Source: Temnothorax longispinosus
Taxonomy: Eukaryota > Arthropoda > Insecta > Hymenoptera > Formicidae
Length of the DNA stretch: 64,000 nt
NCBI RefSeq assembly: GCF_030848805.1
Contig: NC_092367.1
Location: 10,993,591 to 11,057,590 of the forward strand
Direction of reading: 5' to 3'
Both the position numbers and the translations under genes were made by a program. Shown here in pieces: positions 21,915-32,865 of this stretch (position 1 is the stretch's first letter; each line of letters begins with the position of its first letter). Under the pieces are notes generated by a model. It did no database searches, was not told where the DNA came from, and was given only the letters and a program-made list of their open reading frames with translations.

Positions 21915-22138
21915 AAAAGGTAAGGTGCTAAACAGATTATGGAAAAGGAGAGAGAAAAGCTATAAAAAAGATAATGGCTGTAAACAATAATGATAATGTA
22001 AATAATAATGTACTGCGGCTTGTTTGTAAAAAAAAATGATGTTTGACGTGTGGACGGATGTGTGTGTTAAGTAGATTTGTAAACCAAGTCCTTTCTTGGC
22101 GTATAGCTGAAATAAAGACATTATACTATCCCAAAATT

Positions 22139-22560
22139 CTACATAAAATATATGGCAATCATAACAAAAACATATCATATTTTTAAAAAATAAAAAAAAG
22201 TACTTTATTTTTTTAAAGTACAGCCTACCTCGATTTTATTGCTTCCAAAAAATTATGTTTGATAGGAAACTACTCCAAGATTCTACAAAAAATTTTTTGT
22301 AATTATGCCAAAAAGATGTCGGGATTAAAAAAGAGCAAGAACATTTATTTATTTTTTTTTATCAACGTTTCTGTCATCAGAAACTTTTCCCGAATTTTCC
22401 ACAAATGTGTCTCAATGATATCTACAGCATATTAAAATTTCATCAAAAACGATTAAGCCGATCAAAAAATATGAATTATTTTTGAAATTTTTAATTTTAT
22501 TTTTTACAGCAAAACTGTTCAATATTAAGGGCTAATATTTGACTAAATTGTAAGTGACAC
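22139..22560 (+). repeat. continuation of the ~135-bp tandem repeat, then AT-rich DNA
   Basis: 22139-22278 is a second monomer of the unit seen at 14337-14478. A partial third begins at 22279 (CCAAGATTCTACAAAAAATT). From about 22320 to 22640 I see no gene. Confidence 0.5.
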
Positions 22561-22639
22561 TGATAGCAATCAAAGGAAAAAAATGAGCATATATGATTCG
22601 TGTGAGGGCACATTGATTCTTCTTATCCGGCTACGGCCT

Positions 22640-22975
22640 TTAGGTATGTTGTCATGGTTTTATTCGATTATTCCGGCGTTTTTATACTTGTGATTCAATT
22701 AGATTGTTTATTTTATTTATGTTATTAAGAAATTGTTTAATGTTTTAGTATGCTAACGTTAACATGTTTTTTGATATTTATTTTCTTCTTTCATAACAAT
22801 AATCCGTTCCGAAGAAGACTATAAGTACAGTCGAAACGTTAACCGTGTGTATTGTTTGTTTAATAAATTGTTTCTATTTTAATCCAATATCTCTCTTTTA
22901 GCGCTCGTGATTTCGCCGTTTAAACATGCATAGCTAAAATTATAAACTTAATAAGAGTAAAAAGAATACTATAAA
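22640..22975 (+). repeat. Penelope-like terminal repeat with hammerhead-like core, copy 2
   Basis: Inverse partner of 477-805. The core is at about 22814-22850: CCGAAGA, GACT stem, AGTC, GAAACGTTAAC, followed by TTGTTTAATAAATTG. The two copies enclose 21.8 kb of nested insertions. There is no ORF. Confidence 0.6.
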
Positions 22976-23289
22976 CTACAATTCTTTTCTCGATAGCTAA
23001 TATTTATTTAATTATTATTATGCATTTAAATATTAAATTTAAATATCATGCTATACTATGCTAAAGTTAGTGTTTTTCTATATGTAGGACTTTTTTCAGA
23101 TAAAAGAGCATATTAGCAAAAACAGGGATTGCTATTTATACATTATCCTTAAAAATTTTAATTTTTATGTTTATTAATATTTATTTAATTATATTTGCAA
23201 TTTTTATATTTATAAATTTCATATATATATATATATAAATTGTAAATATAATTAAATAAATATTTATAAATGTAACGTGTAGCGCATCG

Positions 23290-23905
23290 TCGATTTGACA
23301 ACTCGAGACTTGGCAGTCGGCGAGGCTGGCAAGGCACGAGACGCGATACCCGAAATGCGTGGCATCGTGGCAACGTCGCATAGCCGGCGCGTGCCAAAAC
23401 AGCTACACGTCATAGCTCAAGAGAGAAGGAGACAGCCGAGACAGCAGATCATATGTCTGTCCTTCTCTCCTCGCTCGAAGCTTGCCGAGCGTCGGGCCGG
23501 CCGAGCGCGGCCGCCGCGGCCAGCAGATCCCCTCCAGCTGGCTAGTTCGGACACGAACCATTAGCACGGACGCAAACCATGTGCAGTTACCGAGCGAAAC
23601 GACGTAGTTGAGTTGCACTCAGAGATGGTAGATTCAAGCCGCTTACAGCAAGCAGCAGCACAGCGCACACAAGCGAGCAGCCGTGTACGTGTGCGGCGGC
23701 TGTGCGCTCGGCGCTCGGCCAGCTTCGAGCGGCCGAAGAGCGCAGACATACATCTGCCGTCTCTTTCTTGCTCGAGCTAGCGTCGCCAGCCACGAGAATC
23801 GTAAAATCCTATCGTACTCAGCTCGCGCGTCTTATTCGCGTCTCGCGTCTTCGCGTGTCCCTTTCCGTACTAAGCGCGAGACATTATCGTGTCTCTTGAT
23901 CATGT
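23290..23905. repeat. GC-rich imperfect inverted repeat
   Basis: Unlike its AT-rich surroundings this block is rich in CpG. 23403-23545 (GAGAAGGAGACAGCCGAGAC.., GCTCGAAGCTTGCCGAGCG) is an imperfect inverse of about 23690-23800 (GCTCGGCCAGCTTCGAGC.., GTCTCTTTCTTGCTCGAGC). The right edge GCGAGACATTATCGTGTCTCTTGAT matches the end of the repeat at 452-478. Open frames here are short and unconvincing. It is probably a mobile-element fragment rather than a promoter. Confidence 0.5.
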
Positions 23906-24245
23906 CACAATTAAAACGTGAAAATTATTAATTAAATAAATCTTTTAATTATGTTAAAAATCCTGTACACATAAAAGATATAAAATAAATACATTTATAA
24001 TACATTTATTTAAATACATTTGAATAAATGATTTTCTTCAAATATAATATATAAGAGCCAGTAAATTTCATTGCAATCTCTGCTGTAATAAATTTTTTTA
24101 ATATATTCATTAAAAACTTATTGTTAGTGTAACAACTTTATCTTTTTTTTATACGTATTTCGAGCATTTTCAAATATTGTTATTCTGGAAACAATATTTG
24201 AAAATATAATTAAGTATATTTATATTATAGTATATGTATAATGTT

Positions 24246-24298
24246 ATATAGTATAGTATAGTATAGTATAGTGTAGTATAGTATAGTATATATATATG
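24246..24298. repeat. (TATAG)n microsatellite
   Basis: About ten copies of the pentamer, with one variant, ending in (TA)n. Confidence 0.85.
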
Positions 24299-24587
24299 TA
24301 TAATGTTTCCATAAATAATTACAAATTAATAAATATTATTTTTTTATTTTGCTCACTATATCTTCTCTTAGTTTATCATCATCTTTGAGTCTCTCATTAA
24401 ATTTTATAAATTCAGTTAAATTGTCAATTGGGAGAGAAAGATTTCGATTTTGAGGGAATTTATCAGCGTTACAAATTGGGTTTCTTTTCTTTGCATTAAC
24501 TCATTACAAGTGCTTGTTACTATTCTTTTGAAGAATTGGATATTCGTCGCACTTTAAATTTACTACACCTTTTACTAGTGTCTTTAG

Positions 24588-24899
24588 ACCTGATAATTTA
24601 GAATATGTAATTCAATTTTTCTGTATTAATAATTAAAATAAAAAATTCAAAAAAATATTTATTTGCCTGTTTTATTGTTTTATTGTTTTAAAATAAAAAA
24701 GATATTTATTTATATATCTGTAAGACTCTGTCTCTCACGCTCGTCGAAGACAAATGTATAAAAATATATTTATATTTCTCATATGATTTTTGTGAACTAT
24801 ATATCACACCTAGGTAATAAATATTTATGTAAATAATCTTTTTTATTTTAATTATTAATACAAAAAAATTGAATTAAATATTCTAAATTATCAAGTCTA
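24588..24899. repeat. short inverted repeat pair
   Basis: 24588-24650 and 24838-24899 are inverse copies (GATAATTTAGAATAT.TAATTCAATTTTT..) separated by ~190 bp. Possible small MITE. The ends are not sharply defined and no target duplication was found. Confidence 0.5.
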
Positions 24900-25147
24900 A
24901 TTCGGGCGCCGTCCCCAGCAGCCGCGCCGCGAGAATCATGCCTATACGTGTATATTGTATCTCGCCGTTTATATGTCCCTTTTCATACTTAAAAATGAAA
25001 TGGAAATATATTTTATACATAAAAGATATTAAGTTAAAGAAATGAAGAACAGAAAGAAGTAAAAATGATAAATGATAATAGAAATCCACTCTTGGCCAAC
25101 ATGTACGTCTTTTTTTTAAGTTTCGTTATTGATTTTTGAAAAATAAC

Positions 25148-26955
25148 TTATTGATAGTACATAAAGAAATTAATTAAAATTAAATTAAATGTTATGTTTA
25201 TAATTACTAATGGACTATACGTACATATCGCATTCAGAAGTAATGTTAAATTAGGATACTTTGCAATATTATTAGACTGATGTTTTAGAATCTCTTTCCA
25301 CATGTTATCAAAATTTAATGTGGAAATATTCTTTTTTTCCTCAATAGTAAAATCATGATATAATACAAGCCATTCTTCCTTTAAACTATTTTCATCAAAA
25401 CCACTCAGGGTTTTTGTGATAAAAGAAATATAATTGAAAGATATTTCTCTGTTGCTGTCAAATAAAGCTACAGAATTTTTAAAAACTTGTAATTTATATA
25501 AAAATACATCATGCATTGGTAATCTTTTTCTAATTTCTTCGGCAGCAACGACATAAAATTGCAAACAGTTTTGTCGAATACTTGGAATTACATCTGCATG
25601 TCCTTCTGCGATTAATTTATCAAAATATTTCTCGCACTCTGATCCTAAATTAATGTTGTTAATAGGTTTACGATTTTTTCCTGCTCAGAAAATATTATAC
25701 TTAGCGTGTAAGTAAGTCTTTTAATACTTCAGACTTATTTGTTTTATCGCTAATAACCATTTCGTTAAGAAAATATTTTATAGTATCCCACGACTCGAGT
25801 AGTCTGTCGATACATAAGTAATGTGAAAGCCACCGCATAACTTCAAAATTTTGCGATTTTTTTTTTTTTTTTTTTTTTTGAAACATTCGCAAAATTTATC
25901 GAAAATAGCTGAACGCTTCGGACTGCTGTTAATATAATATGATTTTTCTGAGAAATTCTTCACAGAATGGGGGTATTTTAGCGCATGCAGCGTGCGCAGT
26001 TAATGCAGCGGAATGGCATGGACATGAAAATGTTAATAAATTTTTGCACTTTTCTTGCAGTTTCTTTTTGAAAGATAAATGTTTTTCTGTCATCACAGAC
26101 GCACTATCGCATGACAGGGCAAGAATATTTGAAAACAGAATCTGCAGTTTATACATTTTGTATTTAAATGCATTTAAATAATTTTTCAATATCAATTAAT
26201 TTTACTAATTGCGACCGAGTGTCTAAAGTCTCGGACTCAACGTATCATACAAAAAACGTCATCCATTTGTTGTTAGTTATATCTAATGTTTCATCTATAA
26301 AAATAGAAAATTTCGTATGCTGAATGTTCTTAACGACATGATCTGTCTCTATCGGGCATAAAACATTTGATATAATATTTTTACATTTCGTTCGACCCAT
26401 AATCATGCTTTTCAATAGAATCGGATCGTCTTATACCTGTTAAAAAAAACTGAGAATCTCTGTTACAGTTTGATATTTTTTTCTGCAATAAAGGCAGTAA
26501 ATCTAATATCTAAAGATTTTATTCGCTCGTCAAACGACAAATATGATTCATCAGTATTCAAATCTTCGTTTGATTTGTTCGCTTCTATATTACTTTTTTC
26601 CAACTTATCTCTATGCATTTTGAATTCTGCGTGCCGATATATATATGTGATAGTCCGCAAGCAATTGATAATCACAAATTGAACAAAATGTTGAGTTGAC
26701 ATCATTTGGCATTTCGCGTAACCATGGTCTGAATTCCTTTTTATACAACCATAATTGTTTTCTAAATTTTTGTTTATGATGTCCTTGTTGTTCTGTGACA
26801 TTTATACTGTTATTATCATCATCTATAATATTTTCTTTAATATTATTTTTGTGACACGCAGAATCCGCGTGTCTGGAAACATGCGATGAGCTGCACGAAA
26901 AATTTTTATTACATATTATGCAATTATACAAAGTATTATCAAATGACGTATCCAA
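25148..26955 (-). pseudogene. hAT-type transposase (KIAA1586/ZMYM6-like group), broken
   Basis: Read on the minus strand from 26955: a C2H2-like finger (CIICNKNF..HVSRHADSACH), a second zinc region (EFRPWLREMP, FCSICDYQLL), FDERIKSLDIRFTAFIAEK, then IFIDETLDIT near 26290, CDSASVMTEKHLSFKKKLQEKCKNL and CPCHSAALTAHAACAKIP (about 26125-25960), RWLSHYLCIDRLLESW near 25840, and a C-terminal block with YPNLTLLLNAICTYSP near 25230. Frameshifts near 26690 and 26460, stops between 26400 and 26200, an A/T-run shift at 25860 and loss of the hAT C-terminal dimerisation motif make it a pseudogene. It could be a dead transposon or a domesticated-type relative; no inverted termini were found. Confidence 0.8.
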
Positions 26956-27850
26956 GGCTTGTAGCGATCATCGCTAAGCCAAGCTTCTACAAATTTTCGC
27001 TTAGACATTGTTTTCGATTTATCACATGTTTCCATGTTGAAAGAAAAATAGAATGTAATAGAAAAAACGCAACAGAAAGAAAGATAGAAGTTAAGATTTT
27101 AAAAAAGGAGAGAAAAAGAACAAAGAAAGAATTTTTCTTAGTTCTTACAATTAGTAGTTAATAGAAAAATACAAATATAAGAAATATTAATAAAAAAGAC
27201 GAAGAAAAATGAAAAAAGAACTAAAAGAATACAAACAGAAATTTGAAAGATAGAAATTAGAAAGATTGAAAATACCGTGAAATTTAGAAAAAGCTCTCTA
27301 CGCTTAAGGATAAGATGCAGTCATGCAGATGTCTGGATGACGACAAGACGCGAGTCTAGAAATTATTTAGAAATTAAGCCGTTTCACGGATTCGCGGATT
27401 CGCTGCCGCGAATCGAAACGAAGATGAAAAGGATGAGTACACGAAAGAAGGGCTCAGTGGCTCAGCGACAAACATTAGCCTAAGCAAATAAGTTGTTTTT
27501 CACGGAAAATCACACGACTCGATTGCTATATAAAGCCATGTCGATAGATTAGACGGCAAAGGGGACACCTGATTGATGAGAAAACCTTAGAAAAATTAAA
27601 TGTTCTATTGCTTTCCATTTTTTTTATTAATTAATGAGAAGCTATACAAGTGCAAAGAATTAATAACATAAATAAAGCAATGTACTACACCAATATGTAA
27701 AAGTATTTTGTTTATATTCTTACATGGAGTTTACAAAGTATAAGTTTAACAGTTTAACATTTAATTTAATTTCTAATTCCATTTTTCTTGCACTAACAAA
27801 AAGTTATTTTTCCAAATTGATAACGAAACATTTTTAAGAAAAAGGCGTAC
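26956..27850. other. no gene recognised
   Basis: AT- and purine-rich DNA. Open frames at 26886-27161 and 27277-27483 are short and Lys/Arg-rich, with no domain. I cannot exclude an N-terminal exon of the LRR gene here but see none. Confidence 0.4.
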
Positions 27851-27979
27851 AATAACTTTTTAACGAATAGCGAGCGACGGCTAAAACCTTCTGAAGGTCA
27901 CTCGGGGTCATGACCTTGACAACATACATCAAGGTCATTAAAATCGGTGAGGTCGCTCTTAATCTGCAGTTTTACCGAA
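27851..27979 (+). repeat. dispersed GGTCATGACCTTGACAAC repeat
   Basis: Nearly identical to 13697-13825 and to the inverse of 7875-8003; a diverged copy lies near 42875-43010. It is a fragment of the family whose long palindrome hosts the gypsy element. Confidence 0.8.
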
Positions 27980-28120
27980 TACATTATTAATGTCGCTTAA
28001 AATATTCCCTGAAGTTTCCGGATTTCGTACGTACCTTGAAAATAAGGGCTTGCCGAATGTTTTGCTCTGATATATGAGGTTAAATACGTAGTGGATCCAA
28101 TTGTATATTACTTTACTCGT

Positions 28121-28231
28121 GGCTGCGTTCGGAAACGTCACCCGAGCGCACACGAGCACACTCCCCTCTCCTTATTTCAGCAAGTTAGAAGGAGAAGGGA
28201 GCACACCCGAGTGACACTTCCGAACGCAGCC
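28121..28231. mobile_element. 111-bp MITE, GGCTGCGTTCGGAA ends
   Basis: The inverted ends GGCTGCGTTCGGAA..TTCCGAACGCAGCC continue inwards with GTCACCCGAG/CTCGGGTGTG-type pairing and CTCCTTCT in the middle. CGT occurs on both flanks (28118-28120 and 28232-28234), a possible 3-bp target duplication. Non-coding. Confidence 0.7.
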
Positions 28232-28608
28232 CGTACCGTCATGCCTGACCTAACCTAAATCGAGTCCAACCGCACTACTATTGTAATATTTTTTAAATTA
28301 ATAAATAATTAAATACGATTAAATCGTGCGTGTAAAATCATGTTATATTATTATAATTATTGGGATGTTGTGTAATGTTCGTCAATATGTTTGTTTTCAA
28401 TTACCTCATGACGGACTGTTACTTGACTAGTTGTGTCGGCGAAAGGACTACCTTAAGAATTCTTGTGTGCGTGTGCGTGCGCGCGCGCGCGTGTGTACTC
28501 GCAGGATTCTTATCTCAATTCTGTATATTTCGCATCACGTCGTGATAACGAAATAGAGACAAAACTGCAAGTTTGTGATAAAAACAAAGGTTATCTTAAC
28601 GGTTTCAG

Positions 28609-28727
28609 GAATTTTCAGCTTGCTGCAATTAGATCTCTCGGCTAATTTCTTCCAGGAGTTTCCCACTGATGCATTAAGACACTTAACGGACTTAAAATTC
28701 TTAAATATCTCTAACAATCTTATTACC
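28609..28727 (+). CDS. LRR transmembrane protein, internal exon (first seen)
   Basis: Exon of the chaoptin/artichoke-like gene. It encodes LLQLDLSANFFQEFP and LKFLNISNNLIT, about one and a half 24-residue leucine-rich repeats. The donor is ACC|GTAAGT at 28728. Two acceptors are possible: TTTCAG ending at 28608 (chosen because it leaves a full repeat spacing) or TTTCAG ending at 28618. The upstream exons with signal peptide and start codon are not visible, so the protein is incomplete at its N-terminus. Confidence 0.8.
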
Positions 28728-29018
28728 GTAAGTATTCTCGTACATAACATCTCTTTTATCGTCAATACATGAAAACATTCAACTATTACGTACCTGAAGC
28801 CGAATGATTAACTATCGAGGCTTGTTCTTATATATATTTTATACATTGCAATAGAAAAGATAAACATTTAATTAATTCATTATTTTCAATCATACATTAT
28901 TTTAAATCCATTATATTATAAATTAAATTTCAGAAAGCGATTTTTATTAGAAGTAAATTAGGAGTAAATTACAATTTTTATTAAGAGTAAATTACAATTC
29001 TTTTTTTTTTTTTTGCAG

Positions 29019-29165
29019 GAAATAGAACGGATACATCTGTTAAACTTAAACGAGTTGCAAGTATTAGATTTGAGCCGTAACAACATAGGTCGACTCGGAA
29101 TTAATACATTCTCTAATCTTATCGCTCTTATAAGACTAGATCTGAGCTTCAATGCGCTGCGCATG
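29019..29165 (+). CDS. LRR transmembrane protein, internal exon (49 codons)
   Basis: The acceptor follows a pure T tract (TTTTTTGCAG|GAA) and the donor is ATG|GTACAT. The intron before it (28728-29018) is 291 bp and both introns are in phase 0. It encodes LQVLDLSRNNIGRL and LIRLDLSFNALRM, two leucine-rich repeats in register with the exons on either side. Confidence 0.88.
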
Positions 29166-29317
29166 GTACATTGTTGTTTCTAACACTTTGTCACAAAAAT
29201 GATTAAGATTAGAAATCAATCTCATAATTTTATTTGTTTTTCCGTAACCCCTTTTTAAACAGCTCCATGTGTTTTACATTAATACTTCCATGATTAAAAC
29301 GATAAATATTACTATAT

Positions 29318-29390
29318 GCTTCAGTGGTCGAATTGGTAAAGTGTCCGGCACGGATTGAAGAGAGGTCGAGGTTCAAATCCTGGCTGGGAT
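29318..29390 (+). tRNA. tRNA-like sequence (decayed tRNA or tRNA-derived SINE head)
   Basis: About 73 nt with an A-box-like GTGGTCGAATTGG (29324-29336) and a good B box GGTTCAAATCC (29370-29380) at normal tRNA spacing. The T stem pairs at four of five positions. The acceptor arms GCTTCAG/CTGGGAT pair at six of seven positions only by allowing three G-U wobbles. The D and anticodon stems do not fold well and position 33 is not U. It lies in an intron of the LRR gene in sense orientation. Probably a pseudo-tRNA or SINE fragment. Confidence 0.45.
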
Positions 29391-29872
29391 AATATTTTGT
29401 GCAATAAATTCTTTATAGTAATTTAAAGATGTTAGCATCAAGAAGTAAAATCGATTATTGATTTAAGTATGTTGAATTTACTGTTCCAATGAAAAACTGT
29501 GTTTCAAGACCAACAAATAATCGGCGATTATATATTTTTCCATCTGTTTGAGTAGAAAAAAGTATATAAGTCACACAAAAATATCATTAAGCTACAAAGA
29601 TCTAACTTGACCGAAGAAGACATATCTCTATTTACTTATGAGAAATTGGTTTATATCTTTTTAGATGTACATTTACACTAAAAAAAATTAGGGGATTACT
29701 TTTTCTCACAACGGTAAATTTTTTCCCATTTTTAACCTATAATTACTCAGCGAATAATTAAAAAAATTTATTAATTATTAATAATTAAAAAAAAATTGAA
29801 AAGGGTTTTGCGGGAAACTCTCTACTATAACGTGCTTTTGTTTAATTTTCACTCAGTTTAATACTTAAAAGC

Positions 29873-31381
29873 AGGGAGATAGGCTTGAGGAGAAGGAGCA
29901 AACGGTTGGCCCGGAATGAAGGAGTAGATCGAGAGACAAAGGCTTGGAAAGGCGAGGAAGGCAGGGAAAACCAAGAAGTGAGGTGGAATTGGCGTTGGAG
30001 AAGGCGTAGAAGAGGCCGAGGAAATAAAGGTGAAGTCGAGGGTGGCACGAGTGAAGAGTGGTGCGAGGTAGAAATTAAGGGGTTCTTGGAGGTTAGGATG
30101 AGAAAAAGGAAGAAGAAGGGGCAGGGACGGAAGAAGTGAAAGGGGGAGCAGTGGCCTGGAGCAAGGTATGGCAGGCTAAAGTGGCAACGTGGGGCCCGCT
30201 GGTTGGTGGTCGGCGAGAAGAAGGCACGGTGGCGGTACGGGCCTGGCCCGGCGCGGGGGGTCGACTGCTCCGAAAGAGCATGTTGGCACCACTGCGGAAC
30301 GGCGGGACGTGGCGCGCAGAAGTATGTACAACGTGCAAAGCGGGTCGGTAAGGAGGAGAGAGAGAGAGGAGATGCCGACAATCCAGGAGATGGCGCGAGA
30401 GGTGAGCGGATGGAAGTTAAAGCGGGTGCACAATAAGTATAAGCAGTATAGCACAACAGCGAATGAGAGAAGAGCAATAGAAATCGGTAGATCGAGGATG
30501 GTGGGTCGACTGAAGAAGATGAACGCTCGGCGATAGCATGTGGACCGTGGTAGTAAGGCGTAAGGCGTAGAGTACAGTGGAGAGACGGAGAAACAGAAAA
30601 GCGGAAAAGAGATTGCAAGGCAACAAGGAAAAGAGCAGAAGAAAGGGAGAGTAGAAGTGAATGAAGACAGGGAGAGAATAAAGAGAAGGAGAAAGGTAAA
30701 GAGTGGCGGAAAAGCGGACGAGGCAGGATTGAAGAACGGAGAAAGGAGATAGGAAGAGCAACGGAAAGACGCAGGAGCGGGAGGAGGTCAATAGATCAGA
30801 AGCGGAAAGGACAAAGATTGTAGAAAAGGCAAAAGAGGAGAAGGCGAAAAGAAGAAAAGTTAGGGTGACGAATAGGAAAATATGGATAGAGGAGGACGAA
30901 AAGTGGAGATGGAACGAGGAGAGAAAGAAATGGGAGAAAGAGTAAAATAGGAATGAGGGGAAGGGAAGGGTATAGGAAGAGAGACGGAAAAGATAAGGGG
31001 CAAGAAAGGGAAAGAGTAAGAATGTATGAGGCCGCATGGTCAGGTCGGGACAGGAAACGCGAGAGATTGTATTGGACTTCCGTTGACAGCGCCGTCGTAA
31101 GAAAGGAGGACGAGATAAGGGAGGAGGGGAAGGGAAGGGTGCAGCGAGGGAGAGGGAGAGGATAAGGTACGTGAAAGTGAGGGAGGGAACATGAATGTAT
31201 GAGGCCGCTATGGCTAGGTCGGGACAGGAAGCACGAGTGTCATGTACAGGGTTGGGTACGTCCCTTCAAAACGCCAATGTTGTTGGTAGAGGATGTAAGA
31301 TTGTAAGTTTGTACAGGGTTGGGTACGTCCCTACAAAACGCCCTTTTAGACCTTTTTGGGGTAATAAAGTATCCTATCTAA
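29873..31381 (+). mobile_element. ORF1-only derivative of LINE family A (HAL1-like, non-autonomous)
   Basis: Bounded by a perfect 15-bp target duplication TTAATACTTAAAAGC (29858-29872 and 31382-31396). It ends with the family A 3' tail (GGGTTGGGTACGTCCCTACAAAA.. AATAAAG), present once in full and once partly (31241-31273). A duplicated block GAATGTATGAGGCCGC..GGTCGGGACAGGAA occurs at about 31019 and 31192. The purine-rich coding strand keeps only ORF1-like pieces. No endonuclease or reverse transcriptase is present, so it presumably used the ORF2 of family A in trans. Confidence 0.82.
30800..30945 (+). pseudogene. ORF1 C-terminal fragment of LINE family A type
   Basis: The frame ends at TAA 30943-30945 and carries KIWIEEDEKWRWNEERKKWE. 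This matches the basic, Trp-rich ORF1 tail of family A copy 1 (KIWENNKEWRWNE, near 2630). It identifies the parent family of this non-autonomous element; the rest of ORF1 is too eroded or rearranged to delimit. Confidence 0.6.
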
Positions 31382-31656
31382 TTAATACTTAAAAGCGTAT
31401 TTAGCTTTGAATAAGGACGTATTTAAGATATCCAAAATCTTTAAATTTGCAGTCTTCCACTGCCTAACAAAAAAATTGGCGAACATAATCATTAATATTA
31501 TCTCAAAGTAGGAACTTTGCCCTTTTAAATAAAAAAAACTTTGTTCTACGATTGTTTAACGAGATATCGCAATTTAAAGTAAACCCTGTTTTTTAATAAT
31601 TTCAGCATACCGCCAGCATTTGCATAACCCGATGTATATCATGGGGAGGTTGTTTA

Positions 31657-31921
31657 TAGCGTTTTTCACTGGCAGAGCTGGTGCGCATTCAGTGCACATT
31701 AAAGCCGTCGCACACAAACCAACGTAAAGTGTATGTTTAATCTAAACGGGTTAAATAATGAAATCCTCAATATTCTTTATTGCACTATTTGGTAAAATAT
31801 GTACTGGGTATTTTATCAGTCGAAATATTTGCATTTTACTTTAAATATTAGAGATTAAATCAGTGTACAACGGCTTTAATGTGCACTGAGTGCGCACCAG
31901 TTCTGCCAGTGAAAAACGCTA
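31657..31921. mobile_element. 265-bp MITE, TAGCGTTTTTCACTGGC ends, TTA duplication
   Basis: The inverted ends span about 55 bp (CACTGGCAGA..TGGTGCGCA and TGCACATTAAAGCCG). TTA is duplicated at 31654-31656 and 31922-31924. Removing the element restores the palindrome arm next to GGGGAGGTTGTT (its partner is near 32370). The 3-bp TTA duplication resembles PIF/Harbinger insertions, as at 21388-21809, although the ends differ. Confidence 0.85.
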
Positions 31922-31944
31922 TTAGTCAGATTGTGCACATCATT

Positions 31945-32056
<112 letters not shown>

Positions 32057-32865
32057 GTGTACATATGTTATGTGTGTACATGTAGAGGTTTTTTTTAGTA
32101 AGAAGTGTTGCCACCTTCTCGCCATATTACTCTGCGTAATTTTGATCTCATATTGATGCATTTTTTTTATATCAGATTAAAAATTTTTTTTCCAATTTTG
32201 ACGCAGTGCCTCTTCAATCTGATGTAAAAAAAATGCATCAATATGAGATCAAGATTGCACGAAGTGATACGACAAAGAGATGGCAACACTTTTTTTACTA
32301 AAAAAAACCTCTACATGTACACACATACACATGTACGCATACATACATGATGTGCAAAATCCGACCGAACAACCTCCCCATGGTGCACATCGGGTTACGT
32401 AAATACCGGCGACAGATGTTGAAATCATAAAAAAACAGGAGTTACGTTAAATTGCGACATCTCGCTAAATAATCGGCGTAGGACAAAGTTTTTTTTCATT
32501 TAAAAGGGCAAAGTCTGCACTTTGAGATGGTTAATAATTATGTTCGCCAATTTTCTTGTTAGGTAGTGGAAAACTGCAAATTTCAAGATTTTGGATATCT
32601 CAAATACGTCCTTATTCAAAGCTGAACACGCTTTTACGTATTAAACTAAGTGAAAATTGAACAAAAGCACCTTATAGTAAAGTTTACCCTATAAAATCCT
32701 TTTAAAAAATTTTTTACGTTAATTAGTCGTTGAGTAATTACAGTTTAAAAATGGGCAAAAATGTACCGAGAAAAAGTGGGCCCCTAATTTTTTTGAGCAG
32801 TGTTTTGTGTTTTTGAGCATATTTTAGTAAAATTTATTTTAAAACATATTATTTTCTTAGATGTA

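Larger units (their letters stand above)
14479..22121 (+). mobile_element. non-LTR retrotransposon, family B, copy 1 (decayed, with three internal insertions)
   Basis: Bounded by a perfect 17-bp target duplication ATACTATCCCAAAATTC at 14462-14478 and 22122-22138. The 5' start ACTTGGTTAGTGGAGCG.. matches the 5' end of copy 2 at about 40321. It carries ORF1 (16604-18139) and ORF2 (18211-21914) of the same general design as family A but clearly diverged, and a 3' UTR with ACCAAGTC.TTTCTTGGC and AATAAAG. Insertions: an unidentified 1.7-kb segment in the 5' UTR (14513-16245), a CCCAG-ended MITE in ORF1 (16996-17414) and a TTA-duplicating MITE in ORF2 (21388-21809). Confidence 0.92.

Noticed and set aside
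23295..23931. GC-rich block as a possible CpG-island promoter or first exon of the LRR gene
   Set aside because: It is largely an imperfect inverted repeat and shares an end with a dispersed repeat; no exon with signal peptide or good donor was found.
28360..28645. Short plus-strand frames upstream of the first LRR exon
   Set aside because: They include a GTGTGC/GCGC microsatellite and lack LRR or signal-peptide pattern.
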